A DNA stretch of 64,000 nt from an uncultured Eubacteriales bacterium (GCA_900547565.1 URHI01000001.1:1-64000); one strand, 5' to 3'. Positions 16,973 through 25,199 are shown, numbered from the stretch's first letter. Notes: generated from the sequence alone by a model not told the origin. Numbers and translations: made by a program.

Positions 16973-17914
16973 TCAGTCTTCGAACAGACCGTACTGCTCC
17001 AGGGCATATTTTCCTATACTGTAAAGCAGACTCTCGGCCTGAATACAAATCTCACGTGACGCATTGAAAAGCCGCGGTGCCTCACCTCCGGGACCGACAA
17101 ACTCATTGCGCTTGTGCGGCCATGCTCCGGCAGGCATTATCATATTGCTCGCCTCAAAAGTAAACGGTCCCCCGAAGCCTACGGCAATCAGCCCCTGAAT
17201 CACGGCATCAAGATTGAGTGTACCCATAAACGGTGCTATATGCTCGTCATACTTGCCGTAGTTGTCCTGAATGTGCACCGCCCGTAGCAGGTCGCCCAGC
17301 GCGACTATGTCGTCGTACTGGTTCACCCCGCGCATGTTGGCGTGTCCGGTATCCCAACAGGCGAAAAGTCTGTCAAAGTCGGTGTATTCTATAAATTCAC
17401 GTATGTCTGCCCCGGTAAAAAAGAAGTATTTACTTCCCATATTGCCCTCAGCGCTGTTTTCGGTCAGCACATTGACGCCGTAGTGCTCGGCGTCGTCCAT
17501 CAGGCGGGCATAAAACTCACGGTTTTCGGCATAATAGCGCTCACGTCCGCCGTCCGCAGGAATATCGCGGCTAAAACCCGCGTGCGTTACCAAATTTGGT
17601 ATACCGAGAATGCCGCATGCTTCTATAGTTCGGCGCATGGCAAGCATACCTGTCTCGTGGTCGGCGGCGGGATCAAACGGATTGTAGCCCGGCGCATGCG
17701 CCTGCACATATGTAACTCCGTATTTTGCCGCAGCACCGGCATATTCGTCTATATAACGCTGGTAGTCATCTCCGACCAGCCGTGATCCCGGGCGATGATC
17801 GGTGTAAAAGCTTACGTCAAGATATTTAAACCCGGTTGTCCGGAAATTTCCTATTATACGGTCGGGTGTGTCTCCGCTCCAGAACAGGTCCCCTGTTGTT
17901 GTTGCAAGCTTCAT
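16973..17914 (-). CDS. Sugar phosphate isomerase/epimerase (TIM barrel), first gene of the sugar operon
   Basis: The 313-residue barrel of the AP-endonuclease-2 superfamily shows YVQAHAPGYNPFDP near residue 78, NLVTHAGFS near 110, VLTENSAEGNMG near 150, FACWDTGHANM near 182 and AVHIQDNYG near 212. These supply the divalent-metal ligands. The start at 17914 was chosen for the AAAGGAG 9 nt upstream; an upstream in-frame ATG at 17953 falls inside the -10 box of the promoter. The substrate is unknown. It is paralogous in fold, not closely in sequence, to the isomerase at 7179-8009. Confidence 0.87.
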   Translation of the reverse strand: MKLATTTGDLFWSGDTPDRIIGNFRTTGFKYLDVSFYTDHRPGSRLVGDDYQRYIDEYAGAAAKYGVTYVQAHAPGYNPFDPAADHETGMLAMRRTIEACGILGIPNLVTHAGFSRDIPADGGRERYYAENREFYARLMDDAEHYGVNVLTENSAEGNMGSKYFFFTGADIREFIEYTDFDRLFACWDTGHANMRGVNQYDDIVALGDLLRAVHIQDNYGKYDEHIAPFMGTLNLDAVIQGLIAVGFGGPFTFEASNMIMPAGAWPHKRNEFVGPGGEAPRLFNASREICIQAESLLYSIGKYALEQYGLFED

Positions 17915-17951
17915 TGGCACATACTCCTTTCGCGCATTATCTGACAAATTC

Positions 17952-17980
17952 ATTATAACACAAAGAAGTGCTTATTTCAA
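17952..17980 (-). promoter_or_regulatory. Sigma-A promoter of the minus-strand sugar operon
   Basis: On the minus strand TTGAAA (17975-17980) and TATAAT (17952-17957) are separated by exactly 17 bp, about 38 bp before the first start codon. No other comparably good promoter was seen in the gaps of the cluster, so it could drive all ten genes down to 6013. Confidence 0.82.
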
Positions 17981-18464
17981 CATTCCTTCACCCCCGTTAG
18001 TGACTGTTTTTTCTTAAATATTTGCCCATTTTTTTGCCTATCCAGTATTATTGACTTGCTTTTCGACTAAATAATATTTTTATCAGTCCAGGACAAGCCT
18101 ATTTTCCCATTTTTTAGGAGATTTTGAGATGCAAAGGTCAGCCTGGCCGGCAAATAAATGAGACATGCCGCTCATCTCGGTTACAATTCAGGCAAAAAAA
18201 TGATACCGCTTGCCGTATCCGTGCAAATTCAAGACAAAAGCCGTAAATATTTTAGTATAAAATCACCTGTCCCGAGGTGATTAAGAATTGTTCCGTTTGT
18301 TGTGCCGCTGCGGTATTTTCCTTCCGTTTCGACACGTTGCGACTGTTCGCGCAATATCATATTAGTGGAACAAAATTCCACCCGGCAAAAGCACCGGACA
18401 CTGACTAAATCCGGTGCCGGACAGGTAAAAATATACCTGAAACTAAAAGACAGGGGACATGATC
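17981..18464. other. 484-bp intergenic region before mazF with three hairpins
   Basis: The first 300 bp are AT-rich. They hold a possible 10-codon ORF at 18129-18161 with an AGGAG site, which I do not trust. Just before mazF there are three hairpins in a row: TGGAA/TTCCA (18366-18380), GCACCGGA/TCCGGTGC (18391-18417) and CAGGTA/TACCTG (18422-18439). No convincing promoter and no antitoxin-sized gene with a ribosome site is visible. Confidence 0.6.
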
Positions 18465-19049
18465 ATGAACATTCGACGCGGAGATATTTATTACGCCGAC
18501 CTGAGTCCGGTCGTTGGCTCGGAGCAGGGGGGGCTGCGCCCGGTACTTATCATTCAGAACGACGTCGGCAACCGCTATAGCCCAACCGTCATAGCAGCCG
18601 CCATAACCTCCCGCATGGGCAAAACACGTCTGCCCACACATATAGATATTTACGCCGAGCGGGCGGGCCTGGCCAAGGACTCGGTCATATTACTTGAGCA
18701 AATACGTACACTGGACAAACGCCGTCTCAAGGAACGCATGGGCCATCTTGATGACCACATAATGAATGAGGTCAACAACGCAATTGCCGTCAGCTTCGGA
18801 CTCGGAGGAATACTGACTCCTCCTGAATCGTCAGGCAGTGAGCCGTTGCACGAAACTGCGGAGCCGGTACCGGCCTATGCCGCTATGGACGATCACGCAC
18901 CTGCAGTTGCGGTGTCCGGAACGCACGGAGGCACAATAGCACCTTCGGGCATTCCCACGGCCTCACTTACCGCCGAGCAAAACACTTCGGCAAACGGTGT
19001 CGGGCATTCCCCGGACACGTCCGGAACCACAACGCCAGGCGCAACCTGA
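18465..19049 (+). CDS. MazF/PemK family toxin with long disordered C-terminal tail
   Basis: Residues 1-118 are a typical MazF endoribonuclease: [55 protein letters not shown] and [12 protein letters not shown]. The remaining 76 residues are a Pro/Ser/Thr/Ala-rich tail without fold features, which ordinary MazF proteins of about 115-120 residues lack. The ATG at 18465 was chosen over 18459 because the AGGGGA site then has a 7-nt spacing. No mazE/ndoAI-type antitoxin gene precedes it. MazF normally cleaves mRNA at short motifs and is held by its antitoxin, so control here must be different or the antitoxin is elsewhere. Confidence 0.9.
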   Translation: MNIRRGDIYYADLSPVVGSEQGGLRPVLIIQNDVGNRYSPTVIAAAITSRMGKTRLPTHIDIYAERAGLAKDSVILLEQIRTLDKRRLKERMGHLDDHIMNEVNNAIAVSFGLGGILTPPESSGSEPLHETAEPVPAYAAMDDHAPAVAVSGTHGGTIAPSGIPTASLTAEQNTSANGVGHSPDTSGTTTPGAT

Positions 19050-19099
19050 CGAAAAAGCGGCCCTGCTTATGCAAAACAGCAATAATTATATGCTTTTTT

Positions 19100-19124
19100 C
19101 GCCTAACCTCTTGATTTTTAGGCG
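19100..19124 (+). promoter_or_regulatory. Inverted repeat bracketing the fba -35 box (possible operator)
   Basis: CGCCTAA (19100-19106) and TTAGGCG (19118-19124) form a perfect 7-bp inverted repeat, and the -35 hexamer lies in the 11-bp centre. A repressor site is plausible; a terminator of mazF is less so, since no T-tract follows. Confidence 0.45.
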
Positions 19125-19139
19125 GAAAATGATTAAAAT
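19111..19139 (+). promoter_or_regulatory. Sigma-A promoter of the aldolase gene
   Basis: TTGATT (19111-19116), a 17-bp spacer and TAAAAT (19134-19139) lie 37 bp before the start codon, with AAAGGAG between. Confidence 0.7.
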
Positions 19140-19176
19140 ATAGAGTGATATATTTTGTATTCAAAGGAGATTCAAA

Positions 19177-20142
19177 ATGGCACTCGTAACAACAACCGAG
19201 ATGTTCAAAAAGGCTTATGCCGGCGGTTACGCCGTAGGCGCCTTCAACATCAACAACATGGAAATAATCCAGGCTATCACCGAAGCCGCAGCCGAGCAGA
19301 AATCCCCCGTTATACTTCAGGTTTCTGCAGGTGCGCGCAAGTATGCAAGACACTCCTACCTCATGGCACTGGCACGCGCGGCCGCCGAGGACAGCGGTGT
19401 GGATTTTGCACTTCACCTTGACCACGGTGCAGACTTTGATATCTGCAAATCCTGCATTGACGGCGGCTTTACCTCCGTTATGATCGACGGCTCCAAGTAC
19501 TCCTTCGAGGACAACATAGCACTCACCAAAAAAGTTGTTGAATATGCTCACGCACACGGTGTTGTGGTCGAAGGCGAGCTGGGCAAGCTGGCCGGCATTG
19601 AGGACGACGTTCATGTCGCCGCAGAGGATTCCTCCTACACCCGCCCGGAAGAGGTTGAGGAGTTCGTTTCCAGAACCGGTGTTGACTCGCTGGCTATCGC
19701 TATAGGCACCTCCCATGGTGCTTACAAATTCACTCCCGCTCAGTGCACCCGCAATGCAGACGGTATACTTGTTCCGCCTCCCCTCCGCTTTGACATTCTT
19801 GAGGAGATCTCCAAGAGACTGCCCGGGTTCCCGATCGTTCTTCACGGTGCTTCTTCGGTTCCTCAGCAGTACGTCAAGGAGATCAATGAGCTCGGCGGCA
19901 AAATGCCTGACGCTATCGGTATTCCCGAGGACGAGCTGCGTCACGCCGCCAAGCTGTCGGTCTGCAAGATCAATATCGACTCCGATATCCGTCTGGCAAT
20001 GACAGCGGCGATCCGTCGCGTCCTGCACGACGATCCCTCTGTTTTCGATCCCCGCGGATATCTGTCCGTGGCCCGTGACGAGGTCAAAAAGATGGTTACT
20101 CACAAGATCGTTGAGGTTCTCGGCTCCAACGGCAAGGCCTGA
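19177..20142 (+). CDS. fba: Class II fructose-1,6-bisphosphate aldolase
   Basis: The 321-residue protein is a zinc-dependent class II aldolase of the Fba/GatY superfamily. AVGAFNINNMEIIQAI begins it; LHLDHGADFD near residue 85 carries the catalytic Asp and a zinc His; VVEGELGKLAGIEDDV near 128 follows. AIGTSHGAYKF near 178 supplies another zinc His, and VLHGASSVP near 217 the last. It cleaves fructose-1,6-bisphosphate to DHAP and glyceraldehyde-3-phosphate in the cytoplasm. Codon choice (TTC, AAC, GGC, TCC) is visibly more biased than in its neighbours, as expected for a highly expressed glycolytic gene. AAAGGAG precedes the start, and a strong terminator makes it monocistronic. Confidence 0.95.
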   Translation: MALVTTTEMFKKAYAGGYAVGAFNINNMEIIQAITEAAAEQKSPVILQVSAGARKYARHSYLMALARAAAEDSGVDFALHLDHGADFDICKSCIDGGFTSVMIDGSKYSFEDNIALTKKVVEYAHAHGVVVEGELGKLAGIEDDVHVAAEDSSYTRPEEVEEFVSRTGVDSLAIAIGTSHGAYKFTPAQCTRNADGILVPPPLRFDILEEISKRLPGFPIVLHGASSVPQQYVKEINELGGKMPDAIGIPEDELRHAAKLSVCKINIDSDIRLAMTAAIRRVLHDDPSVFDPRGYLSVARDEVKKMVTHKIVEVLGSNGKA

Positions 20143-20163
20143 TTTAAATAAAAGTACAAAATT

Positions 20164-20196
20164 ATCCGGTGGGTGTATGATGCCCACCGGATTTTT
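20164..20196 (+). terminator. Rho-independent terminator of fba
   Basis: The 10-bp stem ATCCGGTGGG / CCCACCGGAT has a 9-nt loop and runs into TTTTATT, 22 bp after the stop codon. Confidence 0.93.
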
Positions 20197-20275
20197 ATTG
20201 CCTCCCGGCTGTGCATATAAACAATATTATGACTGAATACGCCGGGATTTTTTATTATTTTGTTCAAAATGCCCT

Positions 20276-20304
20276 TTGAAGCAAATGTAAAAAAGTAGTA
20301 TAAT
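20276..20304 (+). promoter_or_regulatory. Sigma-A promoter of the 20334 gene
   Basis: TTGAAG (20276-20281) and TATAAT (20299-20304) have a 17-bp spacer, followed by CGGAGGTAAG and the ATG. Confidence 0.8.
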
Positions 20305-20333
20305 ATATATAATAAATCTTCGGAGGTAAGTGT

Positions 20334-20678
20334 ATGCAGTACCGGGTTGAACACATAATATGGGGAGCTGGTTACATAGAATACCGTGACGAGCGCTATG
20401 TACGCATCGTATTTGACAATACCGATATTGGCAAACGCACGTTTGTATGGCCTGACGCCTTCGGAAAATTCTTGCGCTATGAGGATAACGATCTGCAGTC
20501 TGCGGTCGAATCAGAGTTGCGCGAAAGAGAGCGTGCGGCATATGAAGCAAACGAAAAGGAACGACAGAAACAGCTTGAGGCCGCAGCAGCGCGCGATAAA
20601 GAACAGAACGAAAGAGCAGTCAAGCGTAAGCGCGCACTTGCATATGCCCACGCACGCAATAAAAATCTTCGTCATTGA
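20334..20678 (+). CDS. Small conserved protein: SH3/CarD-like beta domain plus charged coiled coil
   Basis: The 114-residue protein starts with a beta-rich segment (GAGYIEYRDERYVRIVFDN, then KRTFVWPDAFGKFLRY). It recalls the short domain 'G-x-I ... YI-x-V-x-F ... K-x-F-x-YP-x-AF-x-x-FL' found at the N-terminus of many clostridial proteins. About residues 58-110 are a highly charged, Arg/Lys/Glu/Ala-rich helix, probably coiled coil. No catalytic residues are evident. It has its own promoter, GGAGG site and terminator, so it is a real single-gene unit. Nucleic-acid or RNA-polymerase association is only a guess from the fold-like pattern. Confidence 0.75.
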   Translation: MQYRVEHIIWGAGYIEYRDERYVRIVFDNTDIGKRTFVWPDAFGKFLRYEDNDLQSAVESELRERERAAYEANEKERQKQLEAAAARDKEQNERAVKRKRALAYAHARNKNLRH

Positions 20679-20691
20679 AGCGCCGAAATAT

Positions 20692-20744
20692 AAACTACCC
20701 GTGACAGGACGGTAAACACCGACTTAATCACGGGTAGTTTTATA
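20692..20744 (+). terminator. Rho-independent terminator after the 20334 gene
   Basis: A perfect 13-bp stem (AAACTACCCGTGA / TCACGGGTAGTTT) with a 23-nt loop ends in TTTTATATTT. Confidence 0.88.
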
Positions 20745-20804
20745 TTTACTTCATAACGGTAAGAAACACATACTATATCACGCTGTTGCAGCCATGTTAA
20801 TCTC

Positions 20805-20913
20805 CATTCTGCCGCTTTGCGGCAGCACAAATAGTAATCAATGAATTTTGCCTCGGCAAAATTCGTGCGTGAAAAAGTACATTTAACTTTTAGGCGAAAG
20901 CAACTTTCACGCT
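20805..20913 (-). repeat. 109-bp structured repeat, copy 1 (inverted relative to copy 2)
   Basis: This segment, read on the minus strand, matches 63780-63888 over its full 109 bp with 101 identities and no gaps. It forms three predicted hairpins: GCGTGAAA/TTTCACGC with an inner AAGT/ACTT, a 10-bp GAATTTTGCC/GGCAAAATTC with a 2-nt loop, and CTGCCGC/GCGGCAG with a 3-nt loop. All eight differences between copies fall in predicted loops. It starts 11 bp after the stop codon of the LRR lipoprotein gene (minus strand). It could be a REP/MITE-like element or a structured RNA. Confidence 0.85.
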
Positions 20914-20924
20914 ATTAACCGAAC

Positions 20925-21629
20925 TTATTTCCCGGACTGACGCAGACACACGGGGTTGATAGCCGCAATCGGTGCATTGCCCTCTCCGATGACAATGCAT
21001 TTCCACTGCGACTCGTTCCCCTCAAACATTATTTTGCCCAAAGATCCGCAGCCCTCGCTGGCACGCGGCGCTATTTTGCGCAGTTGTAGCGTAACATTAA
21101 GCGTCGTCATACTGCTTCCTGCCGGAATACAAATGAGCTGCGTGTGATCGGCCGTGTAAAGCACGCCTCCCATTTCGCAATATGCAGTATTTTCTGCGTC
21201 AACGGATATGTATGCCAGCGCTGGGCAGGCGGCAAATGCACCGTCACCTATCTCGGTCACGCTGTCAGGTATCTGGACCGCACTTACGGTGGTGTTTCCC
21301 GCAAATGCACCTGACGAGATGGCTGTTACCGTCTCGCCCGATTCATTCACATCGGGAATAATAAGACAGCTGTCGCGGCAGTCACCTATTCCGGTCAGTG
21401 TACAGCTGCCGTCTCCGTTTGACTTGTAGCTCAGCCCGTGTGAATAAACGTCACCAACTGCAACCGGAACCGATTCTGTTGTTGTCTCGGGCGTGGTTTC
21501 GGGCGATGCCGTTGTTGTTTCGACGGTTGTGGTGTCATCAGCACCGCGACGCGACATGCCGCAGGCGGCGCACCCCAATGCGCACAAAAGCATAAGCGTC
21601 ACCGCAAGAATTACTTTGAAATCCTTCAT
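20925..21629 (-). CDS. Leucine-rich-repeat (BspA/LRR_5 type) lipoprotein
   Basis: The 234-residue protein has a signal peptide with a lipobox around LGCAAC (residues 18-23) and a Thr/Glu/Pro linker. BspA-type repeats follow: LIIPDVNESGETVTAISSGAF, VSAVQIPDSVTEIGDGAF, CPALAYISVD and LRKIAPRASEGCGSLGKI. The start at 21629 follows AAAGGA; the frame extends 5' without a ribosome site. BspA-like repeats are common in surface proteins of gut anaerobes that bind host or polymer ligands, and this is the likely role. The C-terminal WKCIVIGEGNAPI segment resembles the end of LRR_5 domains. It is expressed from the minus-strand promoter at 21715-21743. Confidence 0.85.
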   Translation of the reverse strand: MKDFKVILAVTLMLLCALGCAACGMSRRGADDTTTVETTTASPETTPETTTESVPVAVGDVYSHGLSYKSNGDGSCTLTGIGDCRDSCLIIPDVNESGETVTAISSGAFAGNTTVSAVQIPDSVTEIGDGAFAACPALAYISVDAENTAYCEMGGVLYTADHTQLICIPAGSSMTTLNVTLQLRKIAPRASEGCGSLGKIMFEGNESQWKCIVIGEGNAPIAAINPVCLRQSGK

Positions 21630-21714
21630 TTTTTGTCCTTTCCCGGTGGGCTGTGATTTTGCCGTTACCCGGCACAGCCGCACCGTCACTCCGCTGTCCG
21701 CAGAGCTTGTCCAC

Positions 21715-21743
21715 ATTTTACCATTTGTTCGTTTGGTAGTCAA
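21715..21743 (-). promoter_or_regulatory. Sigma-A promoter of the LRR lipoprotein gene
   Basis: On the minus strand TTGACT (21738-21743), a 17-bp spacer and TAAAAT (21715-21720) lie 86 bp before the start codon. Confidence 0.75.
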
Positions 21744-21791
21744 TAAAAAAACATCGACCTCATTCCTCACATACTGTCCGGAAACGACAAA

Positions 21792-21830
21792 GCTCCCTGC
21801 CGACAACCGCGCGGATTGCCGACAGGGAGC
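21792..21830 (-). terminator. Terminator of the solute-binding protein / alkaline phosphatase operon
   Basis: A 15-bp stem (GCTCCCTG..CAA / TTG..CAGGGAGC) has two mismatches that become G-U pairs only when read as minus-strand RNA. This supports termination of the minus-strand operon that ends at 21857. Confidence 0.85.
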
Positions 21831-21856
21831 CTGTTTTATGAAATTATGTCGTAATT

Positions 21857-23701
21857 TTATTCACCAAACGTCTGTGCACCGTATATTTTTGCGATGAACT
21901 TGGAGATATCGGTGTTATCTACCGTTGTATTGTTGAAACATTCTGTTCCGTAACCAAGTGCATAAACAGGAACATCAGCGTTGGTGTGTGTGGTGACTGT
22001 GTACTTATACTCACCGTTGTCGTTTTTGGTGATACCGCCTGTCTCATGGTCGGCGGTTATGATAAGCACACTGCTGGGGTGACACAGCGTAAACTCTATG
22101 CAGTAGGCAATGATCGAGTTATACCTCACCACACGATTAGTCGTTCCGTTCAGGTCATTCTGATGTGAACGCTTATCATTGTCTGCCTCCTCTATCATGG
22201 AGAAGTAGCCCTTATCCCCCTGCGCAATTCCCCACAGTGCCTCGGGAATGTCGTTGATAATGTCATCGCTGTCTTTGTTGCTTATAGCATAATCGACCTG
22301 CTTGTTGGCAATCAGTGCGTCAATCTGTGACTGGATGACACTGGTGGAATTACGGTCGTTTACATGGGCCAGAAATGCGGCGGGAGTAGCGCCCGTAATG
22401 TAGTCGGTGGTAAGTATCGCAGTGCGTGCTCCGACCGAATGAGCCAGTTCACGGACATTGAGTATGGACTTACCCCTGTAGTTAAGCCCGAGATAGCTGT
22501 TGAATGTTTTGCACCCGGTTGCAAGTGCCGTGCCGGCTGCGGCACTGTCGGTATAACCGGCCTTGCCTATCTTGACTGAATACGAAAACGTCTTGGCGCT
22601 TCCCTTGTTCGGCAGCAGCCGGGCTACAAATTCCTGCAGCTTGCCCGATGCCAGCGTTGCCTCCACGTGATTGTAACCCATACCGTCACCTATAAGCAGA
22701 ATGGCGCTATCCGGAGTTTCAAACTTGAAGGTCTTGGCAGTATACGCGGTTGGAAGGGCGGTCACGTCAATTGCCTGATTCGCTGTATGAGGCTTTGCGT
22801 AATTGTTAATAAAGTCACTGACAGCTCCGCCGACCATATATGACTTACCGTACATAACTATTTTGCTTGCCGTCTGCGCCAGCACGTACTGGTCATCGGC
22901 CAGTTTTACGCCGGCAGCCTGTACCGACTCGGGACGGTTTGTTGCACCGACGAGTATTTCGCAGTCGGTCCGCTCGGCGGTGTCGGCAGCTGTATCCAGC
23001 CGCACGCCTGCGTAATAATACAGATAATCGGACAGATTCTGCGCGGCGGCAGCTGCAAGTATGTCGCCGTCGGGAATGATGATTTTATAATCCATTATGC
23101 TGACGCCGCTCACCGACAGACTTCCCAGCGGATAGCTGTAGCTCTGAAGGTAATTCAGGTCGTCCATAATGGCAACGCGCTTGTTGGAGGGATCCACATA
23201 ATGGCTGACAAAATAATCCACTCCCCACCCGGTGGCCTCGTCATCACCGCCGATTATGTAAATACGCTCGTTGGCGTATACAATGGCGAAATCCTTTTCG
23301 CGCAGCCGTGATCTTATACTCTGCGCCTCGGGACGGTCACACACGCCGACTACGATTTCCTTGGCCTTTTGCGGGACAGGTTCGGTTCTTTTATGCCAGT
23401 CGGTATCGATCTTGACATTGATCCCAGTTGCATCTGCCAGCGTGGTGCGCAGACCTGATGCAATATTTGTCAGTCCCTTGCTGCAGGTTTCGGGACGTAT
23501 GACCTTGTACTGCATTTCACCGTTCTCGGCAACGATCACCGGCTGAGCGGGTGCTTGGGTCGTATTAGCCGGCATTGTGGTCGTTATCTCAGCCGGTGTG
23601 GTATCCGGAGTGATCTGTCCGGGATCCCGGGTGTCGGCACAGGCAGCCAGCGTCGCACATGTAAGCAATACCAGTATAAGCGCGGTAATTTTTTTCAGCA
23701 T
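21857..23701 (-). CDS. Lipoprotein with duplicated N-terminal module and alkaline phosphatase domain
   Basis: The signal peptide ends in LAAC (Cys21), followed by a Thr/Pro linker. Module copies lie at about residues 58-170 (core KEIVVGVCDRPEA, EKDFAIVYANERIYIIGG) and 195-300 (core CEILVGATNRPES). Residues about 325-614 are an alkaline phosphatase: AILLIGDGMGYNHVEA (metal Asp), TDSAAAGTALATG (nucleophile Ser) and ITADHETGG (zinc ligands). It should hydrolyse phosphomonoesters outside the membrane. It is the second gene after a solute-binding protein (19-bp gap) and shares its promoter at 25241-25269. The appended tandem module is unusual for alkaline phosphatases. Confidence 0.87.
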   Translation of the reverse strand: MLKKITALILVLLTCATLAACADTRDPGQITPDTTPAEITTTMPANTTQAPAQPVIVAENGEMQYKVIRPETCSKGLTNIASGLRTTLADATGINVKIDTDWHKRTEPVPQKAKEIVVGVCDRPEAQSIRSRLREKDFAIVYANERIYIIGGDDEATGWGVDYFVSHYVDPSNKRVAIMDDLNYLQSYSYPLGSLSVSGVSIMDYKIIIPDGDILAAAAAQNLSDYLYYYAGVRLDTAADTAERTDCEILVGATNRPESVQAAGVKLADDQYVLAQTASKIVMYGKSYMVGGAVSDFINNYAKPHTANQAIDVTALPTAYTAKTFKFETPDSAILLIGDGMGYNHVEATLASGKLQEFVARLLPNKGSAKTFSYSVKIGKAGYTDSAAAGTALATGCKTFNSYLGLNYRGKSILNVRELAHSVGARTAILTTDYITGATPAAFLAHVNDRNSTSVIQSQIDALIANKQVDYAISNKDSDDIINDIPEALWGIAQGDKGYFSMIEEADNDKRSHQNDLNGTTNRVVRYNSIIAYCIEFTLCHPSSVLIITADHETGGITKNDNGEYKYTVTTHTNADVPVYALGYGTECFNNTTVDNTDISKFIAKIYGAQTFGE

Positions 23702-23720
23702 GGGAAAATGTTATCCTTTC

Positions 23721-25199
23721 TCAGTGTTCCAGGCCGTTTATCTGTTCAAGCGTTTTTGAAAGCAGCTTGCGCTGATTGGTCTCCTGCCCCTTGAGCAGTG
23801 AGTTGATGTCCATTTTGCCTGCGGCAAAGAAGGAGTATATCTGACTGCTGAAGGTTGTGCCTACAATTTTGTTGACATAGGAAATGTTGTCGTGAATAAT
23901 GGTCAGCATTTCGGCAGACTCAACGTCGGTTGAGGACTTGTATTTGAGCGCCGTCTCATAATATGCGGGAATCAGCGCCGAGTCGGAATAATATGCGCTG
24001 GAATAATAGGACAGTGCCTCAAGCAAAACACCTGTGCGCTCAACGTTTTGGGTAGGGCTGGGTATCATGATCGAGTGTGGGTTGGGGCTGACCTGTATGT
24101 AGTTTTCCTGTGCCTCGTCCCACTTGGCCACGGGCAAAATGCCGAAGTTGACATCGGAAGCACGTGATTTTGAAGCCATGTACAGCGTATCGATAGTAAA
24201 CAAGGTATTGTTGTTTATGAACATGCTGCGCCCGTCATCGGTATTGGTGATAAGGTAAAAATCTCCCTCAGAGAATGTGCTCAGCAGTTTTTGGTATACA
24301 TTAACGAAAAATTCCTTCTCGTCAAAGCAACAGAAATACGGAATACCGTCACTTCCCTGCTTGATTATCTCGGCGTTGCAACCGGTGAGCATTGCCTCGT
24401 AGAAGGTAGTGGCGTTATTAGCAATACCGACACGGTCGCTGATGTTATATATGCTATTGCCGTCGCGGTCGTTAAGCGCCGTTTTTGCCATAGTCTGCAT
24501 CTTTTCTATAGTCCACTTATTTTGATTGACAAGAGTATACGGATCCTCAAGGTTCAGGTCGCGAATAAGATCCTTGTTGAAATAGGTTGCCCGGGCATTG
24601 TCGAGTGCCGTGATAAGAAAGTCGCTGAAGGTATAGTACAGTTTACCGTTGATTGACAGCTTCTGCTGAGCATTCTGATCCCACCATGGCATGGACAGAT
24701 CAATAGTCTCAATGTTTCTCATATCAAGCGAATAACCTGCATTAACCATGCTCATTATGTTGGAAAGGTCAATGGTTGCGATTGCATAAAGGTCATCACC
24801 CGACTGAATGGCGGTCTTGATAGGGCCGATATCGACATCCGCATCTACAATTTCCACGCCGAACATGCTCTCGATAAGCACAGTGCGGTCGTACAGTGCA
24901 TCATTGATGGACTCCCCCTGCTGTATGTCGGAGCGAATAGCGTTGGTGGTATACTTGGTGGAGTCGGCAAAATCGTTAGCAACGACAAAAGAATATCCCT
25001 GGTACTTGACATCAGGCAAATCGGGGGTCAGCTTTTCCAATGTAGTATCGGTGGTGTTAGTATCTTCGGCGACATTGGTGGCAGATGTACTTTGTTGTTC
25101 CGGGGTAGTATCCTCACCGTCGCCGGTCTGATTGGCACAGGCGGCCACCATAGGTAACAACATAAGCAAAACCAGTATCATAAGTAAACTTTTTTTCAT
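23721..25199 (-). CDS. Extracellular solute-binding lipoprotein without permeases
   Basis: The 492-residue lipoprotein has a signal peptide ending in VAAC (Cys21) and a Thr/Asp/Gln linker to about residue 60. A family 1-type binding fold follows, with MPWWDQNAQQKLSINGKLYY near 170, YFNKDLIRDLNLEDPYTLV, NKWTIEKMQTMAK, FGILPVAKWDEAQENY near 366 and VESAEMLTIIHDNISYV near 434. It is a paralogue of the protein at 11170-12675 and of the C-terminal part of the sigma-factor fusion at 29189-30517. No ABC permease is nearby. The operon partner is the alkaline phosphatase lipoprotein. Confidence 0.87.
   Translation of the reverse strand: MKKSLLMILVLLMLLPMVAACANQTGDGEDTTPEQQSTSATNVAEDTNTTDTTLEKLTPDLPDVKYQGYSFVVANDFADSTKYTTNAIRSDIQQGESINDALYDRTVLIESMFGVEIVDADVDIGPIKTAIQSGDDLYAIATIDLSNIMSMVNAGYSLDMRNIETIDLSMPWWDQNAQQKLSINGKLYYTFSDFLITALDNARATYFNKDLIRDLNLEDPYTLVNQNKWTIEKMQTMAKTALNDRDGNSIYNISDRVGIANNATTFYEAMLTGCNAEIIKQGSDGIPYFCCFDEKEFFVNVYQKLLSTFSEGDFYLITNTDDGRSMFINNNTLFTIDTLYMASKSRASDVNFGILPVAKWDEAQENYIQVSPNPHSIMIPSPTQNVERTGVLLEALSYYSSAYYSDSALIPAYYETALKYKSSTDVESAEMLTIIHDNISYVNKIVGTTFSSQIYSFFAAGKMDINSLLKGQETNQRKLLSKTLEQINGLEH

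Noticed and set aside
18129..18161. A ten-codon ORF (MQRSAWPANK) with an AGGAG site upstream of mazF
   Set aside because: It is far too short to be MazE and has no nearby promoter; a chance ribosome-site-plus-ATG is likely.
18967..20187. A 406-codon open frame on the minus strand opposite the aldolase gene
   Set aside because: It covers a highly expressed glycolytic gene with strong codon bias, which leaves the antisense frame open; it also crosses the aldolase promoter and terminator.
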